DNA from: CALZFJ01 sp051878575
Lineage (GTDB): Bacteria > Bacteroidota > Bacteroidia > Bacteroidales > Muribaculaceae
Assembly: GCA_051878575.1 (NCBI GenBank)
Contig: JBJEKJ010000059.1
Coordinates: 1 to 8,819 of the forward strand
DNA: 8,819 bases
Direction: 5' to 3'
Numbering within the stretch: the stretch's first letter is position 1; each line of letters starts with the position of its first letter. Positions 1 to 6,808 of this stretch are shown piece by piece. The position numbers and the translations under genes were made by a program. The notes under the pieces were generated by a model, which did not search any database, was not told where the DNA came from, and was given only the letters and a program-made list of their open reading frames with translations.

Positions 1-505
1 TGTCACGTTCCCTACTCACCGGACTGATAAAACTTATTATACCATCATCGCCGAGAATCTTCAGCGATGATTCTATCAGCTCCTTGTACGAAAGCGATGA
101 GCAATGCCGTGCCTGTTTCCGCTGTAAGCCGCTTGGTAGGATATCCTCGGTGTAGAATGGTGGATTCGACACAATGAGGTCGTAACGAACATTGCATCGT
201 TGGGCAAAATCAATGAAATTGTCGCGAACAGCGGTGAGTCTGTCGCTCCATCTCGATTCGTTGAAATTAAGCTCAGCCTCCTTGCATGCGTCTTCGTCGA
301 TTTCCACTGCTTCAATTATTGCCGACTCATTACGCTGCGCTACCATAAGGGCAATTAGTCCCGTACCCGTACCCACATCAAGCACACGCAAGGCATTTAT
401 GGCACTGCACCATGCCCCGAGCAGCACTCCGTCAGTACCCACTTTCATGGCACTTTTGTCGTTGCTGACTGTGAATTGCTTGAATCTGAAAATTTTCTCT
501 CTCAT
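1..505 (-). CDS. trmN6: tRNA1(Val) (adenine(37)-N6)-methyltransferase, C-terminus cut by window edge
   Basis: The gene reads leftward from an ATG at 505-503 and stays open for 168 codons to the window edge, so the C-terminal part is missing (the family is about 235-245 aa). Three features identify it. Residues 8-32 hold the family signature FKQFTV followed by MKVGTDGVLLGAW. Residues 41-53 (VLDVGTGTGLIAL) are the Rossmann SAM-binding motif I. Residues 114-117 (NPPF) are the catalytic motif IV of amino-group N6-adenine methyltransferases. By family knowledge (E. coli YfiC) the cytoplasmic enzyme methylates A37 of tRNA1(Val) using SAM. The ATG start fits the homologues' N-terminus, where the FKQF motif lies within ten residues of Met. 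The start lies only six bases past the T-tract of the carB terminator, so expression depends on readthrough or a poorly visible promoter. A general N6-adenine methyltransferase of the same superfamily is the only real alternative. Confidence 0.9.
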   Translation of the reverse strand, partial: MREKIFRFKQFTVSNDKSAMKVGTDGVLLGAWCSAINALRVLDVGTGTGLIALMVAQRNESAIIEAVEIDEDACKEAELNFNESRWSDRLTAVRDNFIDFAQRCNVRYDLIVSNPPFYTEDILPSGLQRKQARHCSSLSYKELIESSLKILGDDGIISFISPVSRERD

Positions 506-511
506 TGTGCT

Positions 512-545
512 AAAAATAGAGGATGTGCCGAGCGACACATCCTCT
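512..545 (-). terminator. Intrinsic terminator after carB
   Basis: On the minus strand a 9-bp perfect stem, GAGGATGTG (544-536) with CACATCCTC (527-519), encloses an 8-nt loop. An extra A-T pair at 545/518 extends the stem, and a T-run (ATTTTTA) follows at 517-511. This is the standard Rho-independent layout, placed 30 bases after the carB stop. It is weaker as a plus-strand terminator because only mixed A/T sequence follows on that side. The trmN6 start codon lies six bases beyond the T-run. Confidence 0.85.
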
Positions 546-574
546 GATTATTAATGTGCTATCAATCATATTAA

Positions 575-3500
575 TCAATACTCACCCCATGCCTTTACCT
601 CTATTTCATCGAGCGTGATATCGCAGAATGCGTCGATGAATGCCGATGCCAGTCGGGCATTGGTTATAAGTGGCACATTGAGGTCGATAGCGGCACGTCG
701 TATCTTGTATCCATTGGTCAGCTCAGCCGACGACAAGTTCTTTGGTATGTTCACCACCATGTCGATTTGTTTCTTGTGGAGCATGTCGAGTGCCTGAGGC
801 TGCTTGTCGCTCTCACTTGGCCAATATACGCGAATTGCCGGTATGCCGTTGTCGTTGAGATAGGTATGCGTTCCGCCGGTAGCATAGAGCGAGTACCCTT
901 TCTCATAGAGTTTCTTGGCGGCATCGAGCATTGAGGCCTTTTGCTTGGGTCCTCCTGTGCTCAACAGGATGTTCTTTTGTGGAATCTTGTATCCCACCGA
1001 AAGCATCGACTTCAATAGGGCCTCCGATGTGTTCTCTCCGAGGCACCCTACCTCACCTGTCGACGACATGTCGACACCGAGCACCGGGTCGGCACCTTGC
1101 AGGCGCGAGAATGAGAATTGCGATGCCTTTATTCCCACATAGTCGAGATCGAAGGCATTCTTGTTGGGCTTCTCCACGGGAATACCGAGCATTACCTTGG
1201 TCGCTAAGTCTATAAAGTTTATTTTAAGCACTTTCGACACGAATGGGAAGCTGCGCGAGGCTCGCAAGTTACATTCTATCACTTTAATATCATTGTTCTT
1301 GGCGAGATACTGGATGTTGAATGGCCCTGAAATGTTAAGAGCCTTAGCTATCTGTCCGCTAATCTTCTTGATGCGGCGGATGGTTTCAACATACAGCTTC
1401 TGCGGCGGGAACTGAATGGTAGCGTCGCCTGAGTGCACTCCGGCAAACTCTATGTGCTCTGATATGGCATATAGTTTAATCTCTCCGTTCTGTGCCACGG
1501 CATCCCATTCAATCTCTTTGGCGTTCTGGATGAATGAGCTCACCACTACAGGGTGCTGTTTCGATACATTGGCGGCAAGTTTCAGGAATTTCTCGAGCTC
1601 CTCATCGTTGGAGCACACATTCATTGCCGCGCCTGAGAGCACATACGATGGTCGAACAAGAACAGGATATCCCACTTCGTCGACAAAGTCGTTTATATCC
1701 TTAAGTGATGTCAGCTCTCGCCAACGCGGCTGGTCGATACCGAGCGAGTCGAGCATTGACGAGAATTTATGGCGGTCCTCGGCATTGTCGATACACTTGG
1801 CGCTCGTTCCGAGAATGTTCACCTTCTGCTCATCGAGTCGGGTCGCGAGGTTATTCGGAATTTGGCCGCCTGTCGATAGAATCACTCCGTGAGGCTGCTC
1901 AAGCTCTATGATATCCATCACGCGCTCAAATGTCAGCTCGTCGAAGTATAGGCGATCGCACATGTCATAATCGGTGGAGACGGTCTCGGGATTGTAGTTG
2001 ATCATCACTGATCGCCAGCCCTCCTTTTTCACCGTGAGTAGCGCATTTACGCTACACCAGTCGAACTCCACGGAACTGCCAATGCGATATGCGCCTGAGC
2101 CGAGTACCACTATCGAGCGGTGGTCGTGCAGATATGTCACATCGTTCTCGGTGCCATTGTAGGTTAGATAGAGATAATTGGTCTGTGCCGGATATTCCGC
2201 AGCAAGCGTGTCGATTTGCTTAACCACGGGGCGTATGCCAAAATTTTTTCGTAATTGTCGCACCATGAGGTTCGCATTTGCGGCATCCGTCATCTCAGCC
2301 TTTAGCACAGCTCGTGCAATTTGGAAATCGGAGAATCCCTGTGATTTCGCCTGGCGAAGAAGCTCAACAGGAACCTCTGATAGCTCATTATAGCCCTCGA
2401 GCTCGATTGCCGTGTCGGCAATGTTTTGTAACTTTTGCAGGAACCAACGGTCGATTTTTGTCAATTGGTGGATTTGTTCCACTGTGTAGCCTGCTCTGAA
2501 TGCGTTTTCTATCACAAAAATGCGTTTGTCGGTTGGCTCTTTCAAGGCTTTGTCGATATCGGCGACATTAAGTGGCTTGTTCTCGATGAAACCGTGCATC
2601 CCCTGCCCTATCATGCGTAATCCTTTTTGGATCACCTCCTCAAAAGTGCGGCCGATTGCCATAACCTCGCCAACAGATTTCATCGAGGAGCCAATCTCGC
2701 GGTTCACTCCGTGGAATTTGCCAAGATCCCAACGCGGAATCTTGCACACTATATAGTCAAGTGCCGGCTCGAAAAATGCCGACGTCACTTTTGTCACTGA
2801 GTTCTTTAGGTCGAAAAGTCCGTAGCCAAGGCCCAATTTTGCCGCAACGAATGCCAATGGATATCCTGTTGCTTTCGATGCGAGTGCCGAGCTTCGGCTC
2901 AATCGGGCATTTACCTCAATCACACGATAGTCCATCGACTTTGGATCGTAGGCATATTGCACATTGCACTCTCCCACGATGCCGATGTGGCGTATGATCT
3001 TTATGGCAAGCTCGCGCAGCAGATGATAGTCGTCGTTGGATAGCGTCTGCGATGGAGCCACCACTATGCTTTCCCCGGTGTGGATGCCAAGCGGGTCGAA
3101 GTTCTCCATATTGCACACCGTGATGCAATTGTCATAGCAGTCGCGCACTACCTCATATTCTACCTCTTTCCATCCTTTCAGCGACTTCTCAATCAGCACT
3201 TGCGGTGAGAATGAGAGTGCTTTTTCCACGAGTGTGGTCAATTCCTCCTTAGTGTCGCAGAATCCGCTGCCAAGGCCTCCGAGAGCGTATGCCGCACGCA
3301 CGATGACCGGATAACCTAAAGCCTCAGCGGCATTCACGGCGTCGGCCACGCTGCTCACAGCCTCGCTTTTTATGGTTTTTACGCCGATTTCATCGAGTTT
3401 GTTGACGAAAAGCTCGCGATCCTCGGTGTCCATAATAGCCTGAACAGGAGTTCCAAGCACTTCCACATCGTATTTTTCAAGAATACCCTGTTTGTGGAGC

Positions 3501-3799
3501 TCAACGCCGCAATTAAGGGCCGTCTGTCCGCCGAAAGCGAGCAGAATGCCTTGTGGGCGCTCCTTTGCAATGACTTTCTCCACAAAATAGGGAGTCACCG
3601 GCAAGAAATATATTTTGTCGGCAATTCCGTCGGAAGTCTGCACGGTCGCTATGTTTGGGTTGATGAGAATAGTCTCGATAGATTCCTCTTTTAGTGCTTT
3701 CAGAGCCTGTGAGCCCGAGTAGTCAAATTCACCCGCCTCACCTATTTTCAATGCTCCTGAACCAAGTAATAATACTTTCTTGATATTTTCCTTCTTCAT
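575..3799 (-). CDS. carB: Carbamoyl phosphate synthetase, large (ammonia-using) subunit
   Basis: The 1074-aa product has the full length of the family. Together with CarA it makes carbamoyl phosphate from bicarbonate, two ATP and glutamine-derived ammonia, feeding arginine and pyrimidine synthesis. The two homologous ATP-grasp halves are visible. The carboxyphosphate half is about residues 1-400 (GEAGEFDYSGS at 20-30, GGQTALNCGVEL at 90-101, IEVNARLSRSSALASKATG at 294-312). The oligomerisation region is about 405-555. The carbamoyl-phosphate half is about 560-935 (GSSVEFDWC at 574-582, STGGQIPNN at 642-650, IECNLRASRSFPFVSK at 841-856). An allosteric MGS-like domain spans about 941-1074. Many stretches match recalled eukaryotic CAD/CPS1 better than E. 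coli CarB, including STGEVGCLG at 913-921 and YLYLTYNG at 542-549. In the MGS domain the E. coli UMP-binding segment is replaced by a WPS sequence at 993-995. The gene is 17 bases downstream of carA, so it is cotranscribed, and it ends at a terminator. The ATG at 3799 gives the expected N-terminus. Confidence 0.97.
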   Translation of the reverse strand: MKKENIKKVLLLGSGALKIGEAGEFDYSGSQALKALKEESIETILINPNIATVQTSDGIADKIYFLPVTPYFVEKVIAKERPQGILLAFGGQTALNCGVELHKQGILEKYDVEVLGTPVQAIMDTEDRELFVNKLDEIGVKTIKSEAVSSVADAVNAAEALGYPVIVRAAYALGGLGSGFCDTKEELTTLVEKALSFSPQVLIEKSLKGWKEVEYEVVRDCYDNCITVCNMENFDPLGIHTGESIVVAPSQTLSNDDYHLLRELAIKIIRHIGIVGECNVQYAYDPKSMDYRVIEVNARLSRSSALASKATGYPLAFVAAKLGLGYGLFDLKNSVTKVTSAFFEPALDYIVCKIPRWDLGKFHGVNREIGSSMKSVGEVMAIGRTFEEVIQKGLRMIGQGMHGFIENKPLNVADIDKALKEPTDKRIFVIENAFRAGYTVEQIHQLTKIDRWFLQKLQNIADTAIELEGYNELSEVPVELLRQAKSQGFSDFQIARAVLKAEMTDAANANLMVRQLRKNFGIRPVVKQIDTLAAEYPAQTNYLYLTYNGTENDVTYLHDHRSIVVLGSGAYRIGSSVEFDWCSVNALLTVKKEGWRSVMINYNPETVSTDYDMCDRLYFDELTFERVMDIIELEQPHGVILSTGGQIPNNLATRLDEQKVNILGTSAKCIDNAEDRHKFSSMLDSLGIDQPRWRELTSLKDINDFVDEVGYPVLVRPSYVLSGAAMNVCSNDEELEKFLKLAANVSKQHPVVVSSFIQNAKEIEWDAVAQNGEIKLYAISEHIEFAGVHSGDATIQFPPQKLYVETIRRIKKISGQIAKALNISGPFNIQYLAKNNDIKVIECNLRASRSFPFVSKVLKINFIDLATKVMLGIPVEKPNKNAFDLDYVGIKASQFSFSRLQGADPVLGVDMSSTGEVGCLGENTSEALLKSMLSVGYKIPQKNILLSTGGPKQKASMLDAAKKLYEKGYSLYATGGTHTYLNDNGIPAIRVYWPSESDKQPQALDMLHKKQIDMVVNIPKNLSSAELTNGYKIRRAAIDLNVPLITNARLASAFIDAFCDITLDEIEVKAWGEY

Positions 3800-3816
3800 A
3801 ATGTAGATGCACTAAA

Positions 3817-4887
3817 TTATAGTAACTCAATAAATTTATCAAAAATAAACTCTGTGTCGGTAGGCCCGCTGCATGCCTCGGGGTGGAACTGCGCCGAGAA
3901 GAATGGCTTGCTCTTGTGGCGAATGCCCTCGTTGGTGTCGTCGTTCATATTGATGAAAAGCGGCTCCCAATCGGCTCCGAGAGTCTTATTGTCGACGGCG
4001 AATCCATGGTTTTGCGAGGTGATGAAACAACGGTTTCCTCCTACCTCCCTTACCGGTTGGTTGTGGCTTCGATGTCCGTATTTCAGCTTGTAGATTTTTG
4101 CTCCGGCAGCTTTCGATAGCAATTGGTTGCCCATGCATATACCACAGATAGGCTTGTCGCCGGCAATAGCCTTTCTTATGTTAGCCACAGTCTCCTCGGC
4201 GAAATCAGGATTGCCTGGACCGTTGGAGATGAACAGGCCGTCGTAGTCAATAGTGGTGAAATCATAATTCCAGGGAACTCTCACCACCTTCACGCCTCTA
4301 TTGACGAGGCAGCGGATAATATTGAACTTTACGCCGCAGTCGACGAGAACCACCGTCTTGTCGCCTTCGCCATATTCCAGAACCTCCTTGCAGCTCGTCT
4401 TTGCCACAAGATTCTCCTTGTTGGGGTCTTTGAAGTCGATGTCGCCACAGCCTTCGATTACTATTTTGCCAAGCATTGATCCGCTCTCTCTTAGCCGCTT
4501 TGTCAGTGCCCGGGTATCTATTCCACAGAGTCCAACAACCTTTTCCTCCTTTAGCCAGTCGCTCAGGCTTCTGTCGGCTTGCCAATGGCTGTAGTCCCAA
4601 GAATAGTCCTGACACAAAATTGCCTCGCAATGGATCTTCTCGCTCTCGAAGTGAGCGCACATCTTTTCATCGCCGTTCCGTGGCGGTACGCCATAATTGC
4701 CGATAATAGGATAGGTTGTCACTAATATCTGACCGGAATAAGAGGGGTCGGTAAGGCTTTCAGGATAGCCGGTCATCGCGGTGCTGAACACCACTTCTCC
4801 TGCGCATGGTTTTTCAAAACCGAATGATTGACCTTCAAAAATTGTTCCGTCTTCCAGCGTGAGGACGGCTTTCTTTGTTTGTCGCAT
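3817..4887 (-). CDS. carA: Carbamoyl phosphate synthetase, small (glutaminase) subunit
   Basis: The 356-aa product matches the family length. It hydrolyses glutamine and passes ammonia through a tunnel to CarB. The N-terminal CarA-specific domain is about residues 1-135 (GEVVFSTAMTGYPESLTDPSY at 30-50). The class I glutamine amidotransferase domain is about 178-356. The catalytic triad is intact: nucleophile Cys251 in GICMGNQLL (249-257), and His335 with Glu337 in the FHPEA motif (334-338). The nucleophile elbow has Asn254 where E. coli has His (GICLGHQ). The segments YGHRSHNQP (270-278), SQNHGFAV (291-298) and NEGIRHKSKPFFS (319-331) resemble eukaryotic CAD more than E. coli CarA. It is the first gene of a carA-carB operon, with a good Bacteroidota promoter about 60 bases upstream. 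No PyrR or arginine operator was recognised in its leader. Confidence 0.97.
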   Translation of the reverse strand: MRQTKKAVLTLEDGTIFEGQSFGFEKPCAGEVVFSTAMTGYPESLTDPSYSGQILVTTYPIIGNYGVPPRNGDEKMCAHFESEKIHCEAILCQDYSWDYSHWQADRSLSDWLKEEKVVGLCGIDTRALTKRLRESGSMLGKIVIEGCGDIDFKDPNKENLVAKTSCKEVLEYGEGDKTVVLVDCGVKFNIIRCLVNRGVKVVRVPWNYDFTTIDYDGLFISNGPGNPDFAEETVANIRKAIAGDKPICGICMGNQLLSKAAGAKIYKLKYGHRSHNQPVREVGGNRCFITSQNHGFAVDNKTLGADWEPLFINMNDDTNEGIRHKSKPFFSAQFHPEACSGPTDTEFIFDKFIELL

Positions 4888-4949
4888 ACGATAGAGTGTA
4901 GTTTTTGATAAATTTTTTGGTTTTTCAAGATTCTATCGTGAAAACCGTG

Positions 4950-4981
4950 CAAAGTTAAGCAATTTCAGGCATATCTACAAC
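4950..4981 (-). promoter_or_regulatory. Bacteroidota-type promoter for carA-carB
   Basis: Read on the minus strand, a -7 element TAACTTTG (4957-4950) exactly fits the TAnnTTTG consensus of the Bacteroidota primary sigma factor. A -33-type GTTG (4981-4978) lies 20 bases upstream, which is the usual spacing. Transcription would start near 4943-4946, giving a leader of about 55-60 nt before the carA ATG. The leader is A/T-rich and shows no clear attenuator or riboswitch. Confidence 0.75.
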
Positions 4982-5085
4982 TATTAATAGCCTAATGACG
5001 TTAAAATAAATCGGAATGAAATCATTTGGGCTCGCCGCACGTGCTGCTGATGAAAAAAACATTCTCAAAATTGATTTTTATTCAC

Positions 5086-5093
5086 TATATTTG
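5086..5093 (+). promoter_or_regulatory. Probable -7 element of the marC promoter
   Basis: TATATTTG at 5086-5093 exactly fits the Bacteroidota -7 consensus TAnnTTTG, followed by a C as is common. No convincing TTTG is found 19-21 bases upstream (that stretch reads ACATTCTC), so the -33 half is weak. If used, it leaves a leader of about 90 nt before the marC-family gene. It is divergent from the carA promoter. The bases between the two promoters (about 4982-5085) hold nothing else I recognise. Confidence 0.5.
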
Positions 5094-5104
5094 CAGGCGA
5101 ATTT

Positions 5105-5151
5105 GGCAATCACGATGTCGCAAAGGGGCAATAAGCCATCGTCGGAATGCC
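5105..5151 (+). other. Possible stem-loop in the marC leader
   Basis: Two nested helices can form in the RNA: GGCA (5105-5108) with TGCC (5148-5151), and ACGATG (5112-5117) with CATCGT (5137-5142), separated by a small internal loop. The 19-nt apical loop is purine-rich. I recognise no riboswitch class in it. It may simply be a chance fold. Confidence 0.3.
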
Positions 5152-5190
5152 TCAGAATAAAGATGACTGTATATAAATTAAAATTATTGT

Positions 5191-5778
5191 ATGTTTGATA
5201 AATTTGATTTTCAAGCGTGTGCAAGCGCATTTATTGTGTTATTCGCGGTAATTGATATTATCGGTTCGATACCTATTATTCTTACGTTGAAAGAGAATGG
5301 ACGCACTGTCGATGCGACTAAGGCCACATTAATCTCTTTTGCGCTGATGGTGGCATTCTTTTATGCAGGTGATTTGATGCTGAAGCTGTTCAGTGTCGAC
5401 ATTGCCTCGTTTGCAGCCGCCGGTTCTTTGATTATATTCTTTTTTGCCCTTGAGATGATTCTCGACGTGGAGATTTTCAAGAACCAGGGCCCTATAAAGT
5501 CGGCCACTCTCGTGCCGCTCGTGTTCCCATTGCTGGCCGGCGCAGGTGTGTTTACCACGCTAATATCGCTGAAAGCCGAGTATGCCGACGTCAATATCAT
5601 TATAGCACTCATCCTAAATATGATTTGGGTATATGTTGTAATCAAGATGACAAAGCATATCGAGCGGCTTCTCGGACGTGGCGGCATATACATTATTCGA
5701 AAGTTTTTCGGAATTATCCTATTGGCAATAGCCGTTAAGCTCTTTACGGCCAATTTTGCCCAACTTTGGGGTGTCTGA
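5191..5778 (+). CDS. MarC/UPF0056-family integral membrane protein
   Basis: The 195-aa product is almost entirely hydrophobic. About six membrane segments can be read, roughly at residues 8-30, 40-62, 68-90, 104-125, 133-152 and 168-190. Charged residues sit between them, for example LKENGR near 32-37 and KMTKHIERLLGRGG near 152-165. The N-terminal segment FAVIDIIGSIPIIL is the conserved opening of the family, and the length is typical (190-215 aa). It sits in the inner membrane. The family's biochemical function is unknown: the E. coli name came from proximity to the mar locus, not from a proven role in drug resistance. The gene stands alone between divergent carA and the thiamine operon, with a likely promoter of its own. 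The ATG at 5191 puts the first membrane segment at the usual place, and no in-frame upstream start looks better. A link to thiamine is not supported, because the riboswitch and its promoter lie downstream. Confidence 0.85.
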   Translation: MFDKFDFQACASAFIVLFAVIDIIGSIPIILTLKENGRTVDATKATLISFALMVAFFYAGDLMLKLFSVDIASFAAAGSLIIFFFALEMILDVEIFKNQGPIKSATLVPLVFPLLAGAGVFTTLISLKAEYADVNIIIALILNMIWVYVVIKMTKHIERLLGRGGIYIIRKFFGIILLAIAVKLFTANFAQLWGV

Positions 5779-5810
5779 CTACCCGATATCGGTTAATAAA
5801 CTATAATGTT

Positions 5811-5842
5811 GTTGGCGGAGAACTATTAAATTACTATTTTTG
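5811..5842 (+). promoter_or_regulatory. Bacteroidota-type promoter of the thiamine operon
   Basis: A -33-type GTTG (5811-5814) is followed after 20 bases by TATTTTTG (5835-5842), an exact match to TAnnTTTG. Initiation a few bases later would put the 5' end of the RNA almost exactly at the base of the riboswitch P1 helix (5847). This agreement supports both calls. The short stretch between the marC-family stop and this promoter has a perfect 10-bp palindrome, CCGATATCGG (5783-5792), but no convincing terminator. Confidence 0.75.
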
Positions 5843-5846
5843 CAGT

Positions 5847-5921
5847 GACAAGGGGGTGCCGCATGGCTGAGATTATACCCTATGAACCTGAACCGGATAA
5901 TGCCGGCGTAGGGAGTTGTTC
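5847..5921 (+). promoter_or_regulatory. TPP riboswitch aptamer (THI-box)
   Basis: All parts of the thiamine pyrophosphate aptamer are readable. P1 pairs GACAA (5847-5851) with TTGTT (5916-5920). P2 pairs GGGT (5854-5857) with ACCC (5877-5880). P3 is a very short GCC/GGC helix closed by GCAT (5858-5867). The pyrimidine-sensing CTGAGA follows at 5867-5872. P4 pairs CCT (5887-5889) with AGG (5910-5912). P5 pairs CCGG (5893-5896) with CCGG (5903-5906) around ATAATG, and the conserved GCGTAGGGA comes next. By established knowledge, TPP binding represses thiamine biosynthetic genes. Every gene downstream in the window is a thiamine gene, which fits. P3 is at the short end of the range. Confidence 0.96.
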
Positions 5922-5980
5922 ATATCGTAATTAAAATATCTTGCTTTCTGTGGGCACTTCCCATATATTTGAAATATATG
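5922..5980 (+). promoter_or_regulatory. Riboswitch expression platform covering the thiD start
   Basis: No stem followed by a T-run is present, so translational control is more likely than transcription termination. Two overlapping hairpins are possible. One is TGTGGG (5949-5954) with CCCATA (5960-5965), with loop CACTT. The other is CATATAT (5962-5968) with ATATATG (5974-5980), whose 3' arm contains the whole thiD ATG. They share 5962-5965 and cannot coexist. In addition GGGGGTGCC of the aptamer (5852-5860) can pair with GGCACTTCC (5953-5961) over nine pairs including two G-U, which would break P2 and P3. Which fold goes with bound TPP is inference only. Confidence 0.55.
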
Positions 5981-6808
5981 AGAAGAACTTATTACAAATC
6001 TTTGACAATAGCAGGTTCTGATTGCAGTGGCGGTGCCGGCGTTCAGGCCGATTTGAAGACATTCTCGGCGTTGGGCGTCTATGGTATGAGTGCTGTCACG
6101 GCTATTACGGCTCAAAACACGCTTGGAGTTTATGATATTATGGCAGTTACTCCATTGGTCGTAGGCCGGCAGATTGATGCGGTATTCGACGACATTCGCC
6201 CCGATGCGGTGAAAATAGGAATGCTTTTCAACAAGGAGATTATTGATGTGGTGGCCGACAAGCTGAGGGAAAACAGTGCCGTGAATGTGGTGCTCGACCC
6301 CGTGATGATTTCCACCTCGGGAAGCTGCTTGCTGCGTGAGGATGCTATCGACTCTATGATAGAGCGTCTTTTTCCTATTGCCGATATCAGCACCCCAAAT
6401 CGTCATGAGGCCGAACATATTGCGTCGATGAAAATCGAGTCGTTTGCCGACATGCTCATGTGTGGCAGTAGAATCTTGGATATGGGAGCAGGAGCTGTGT
6501 TGATTAAAGGCGGGCATTTCGATGTTGACGATATGACGGATTATCTATTCGCTCCCGGTTTGATTGAGCCATTGAAATTCACGTCCCGTCGTGTTCCGTC
6601 GCGAAATACACATGGAACCGGATGTACGCTCTCGTCGGCGATAGCGGCTTATCTTTCGCTTGGATATGAGCTTGTCGATGCCGTTGGTCGGGCCAAGGAA
6701 TATCTTTCCAACGCTCTGAGCCATGGTGCCGACATTGCCATAGGTGGCGGTCATGGACCTGTGAATCACTTTTATGAACCTCACAAATTAAATATAAAGC
6801 AATTATGA
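5978..6808 (+). CDS. thiD: Hydroxymethylpyrimidine/phosphomethylpyrimidine kinase
   Basis: The 276-aa product (from ATG 5978) is a ribokinase-fold kinase that phosphorylates HMP and then HMP-P to HMP-PP, the pyrimidine half of thiamine. Motifs include IAGSDCSGGAGVQADLKTF (residues 11-29, substrate binding), GMSAVTAITAQNT (36-48), DPVM (107-110), TPNRHEAEH (139-147) and GTGCTLSSAIA (213-223) with the catalytic Cys216 in the anion hole. The length is normal, and no ThiE or TenA domain is fused. An in-frame TTG at 5969 would add three residues. I prefer the ATG because homologues begin just before the IAGSD motif and because the ATG is the codon caught in the leader hairpin. It is the first gene after the TPP riboswitch. 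Its stop overlaps the thiS start in ATGA, suggesting translational coupling. Gln or Met at position 44 would help separate HMP kinases from pyridoxal kinases; the context settles the matter in favour of thiamine. Confidence 0.95.
   Translation: MRRTYYKSLTIAGSDCSGGAGVQADLKTFSALGVYGMSAVTAITAQNTLGVYDIMAVTPLVVGRQIDAVFDDIRPDAVKIGMLFNKEIIDVVADKLRENSAVNVVLDPVMISTSGSCLLREDAIDSMIERLFPIADISTPNRHEAEHIASMKIESFADMLMCGSRILDMGAGAVLIKGGHFDVDDMTDYLFAPGLIEPLKFTSRRVPSRNTHGTGCTLSSAIAAYLSLGYELVDAVGRAKEYLSNALSHGADIAIGGGHGPVNHFYEPHKLNIKQL

Noticed and set aside
192..554. 120-codon plus-strand open frame at the left edge
   Set aside because: It lies antisense to trmN6, whose SAM-binding and NPPF motifs are clear, and runs through the carB terminator. 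Its Ser-rich translation resembles a shadow frame.
1416..1892. 158-codon plus-strand open frame inside carB
   Set aside because: It is antisense to a highly conserved part of carB, is Ser/Thr-rich without a domain, and has no promoter or leader signal.
5190..5197. Second TAnnTTTG match (TATGTTTG)
   Set aside because: It spans the marC-family start codon itself, has no -33 partner and would start transcription inside the gene.
5016..5198. 60-codon plus-strand open frame before the MarC-family gene
   Set aside because: The best promoter element for the downstream gene (5086-5093) lies inside it and no homology is recognised. Only its last 11 codons could matter, as a leader ORF.
5783..5792. 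Perfect palindrome CCGATATCGG after the MarC-family gene
   Set aside because: As RNA it gives only a three-pair stem with no T-run, so it is not a terminator. As a DNA operator it is a single short site with no second copy nearby.
5914..5989. Pairing of AGTTGTTC (P1 3' strand) with GAAGAACT in early thiD
   Set aside because: It has a G-G mismatch in the middle, leaving two short helices, and is weaker than the nine-pair 5852-5860/5953-5961 alternative.
5873..6517. Long minus-strand open frame opposite the riboswitch and thiD
   Set aside because: It runs antisense through the TPP aptamer and a clearly coding thiD. The translation is low-complexity with His/Arg/Asn runs and no recognisable domain, as expected of an antisense shadow.
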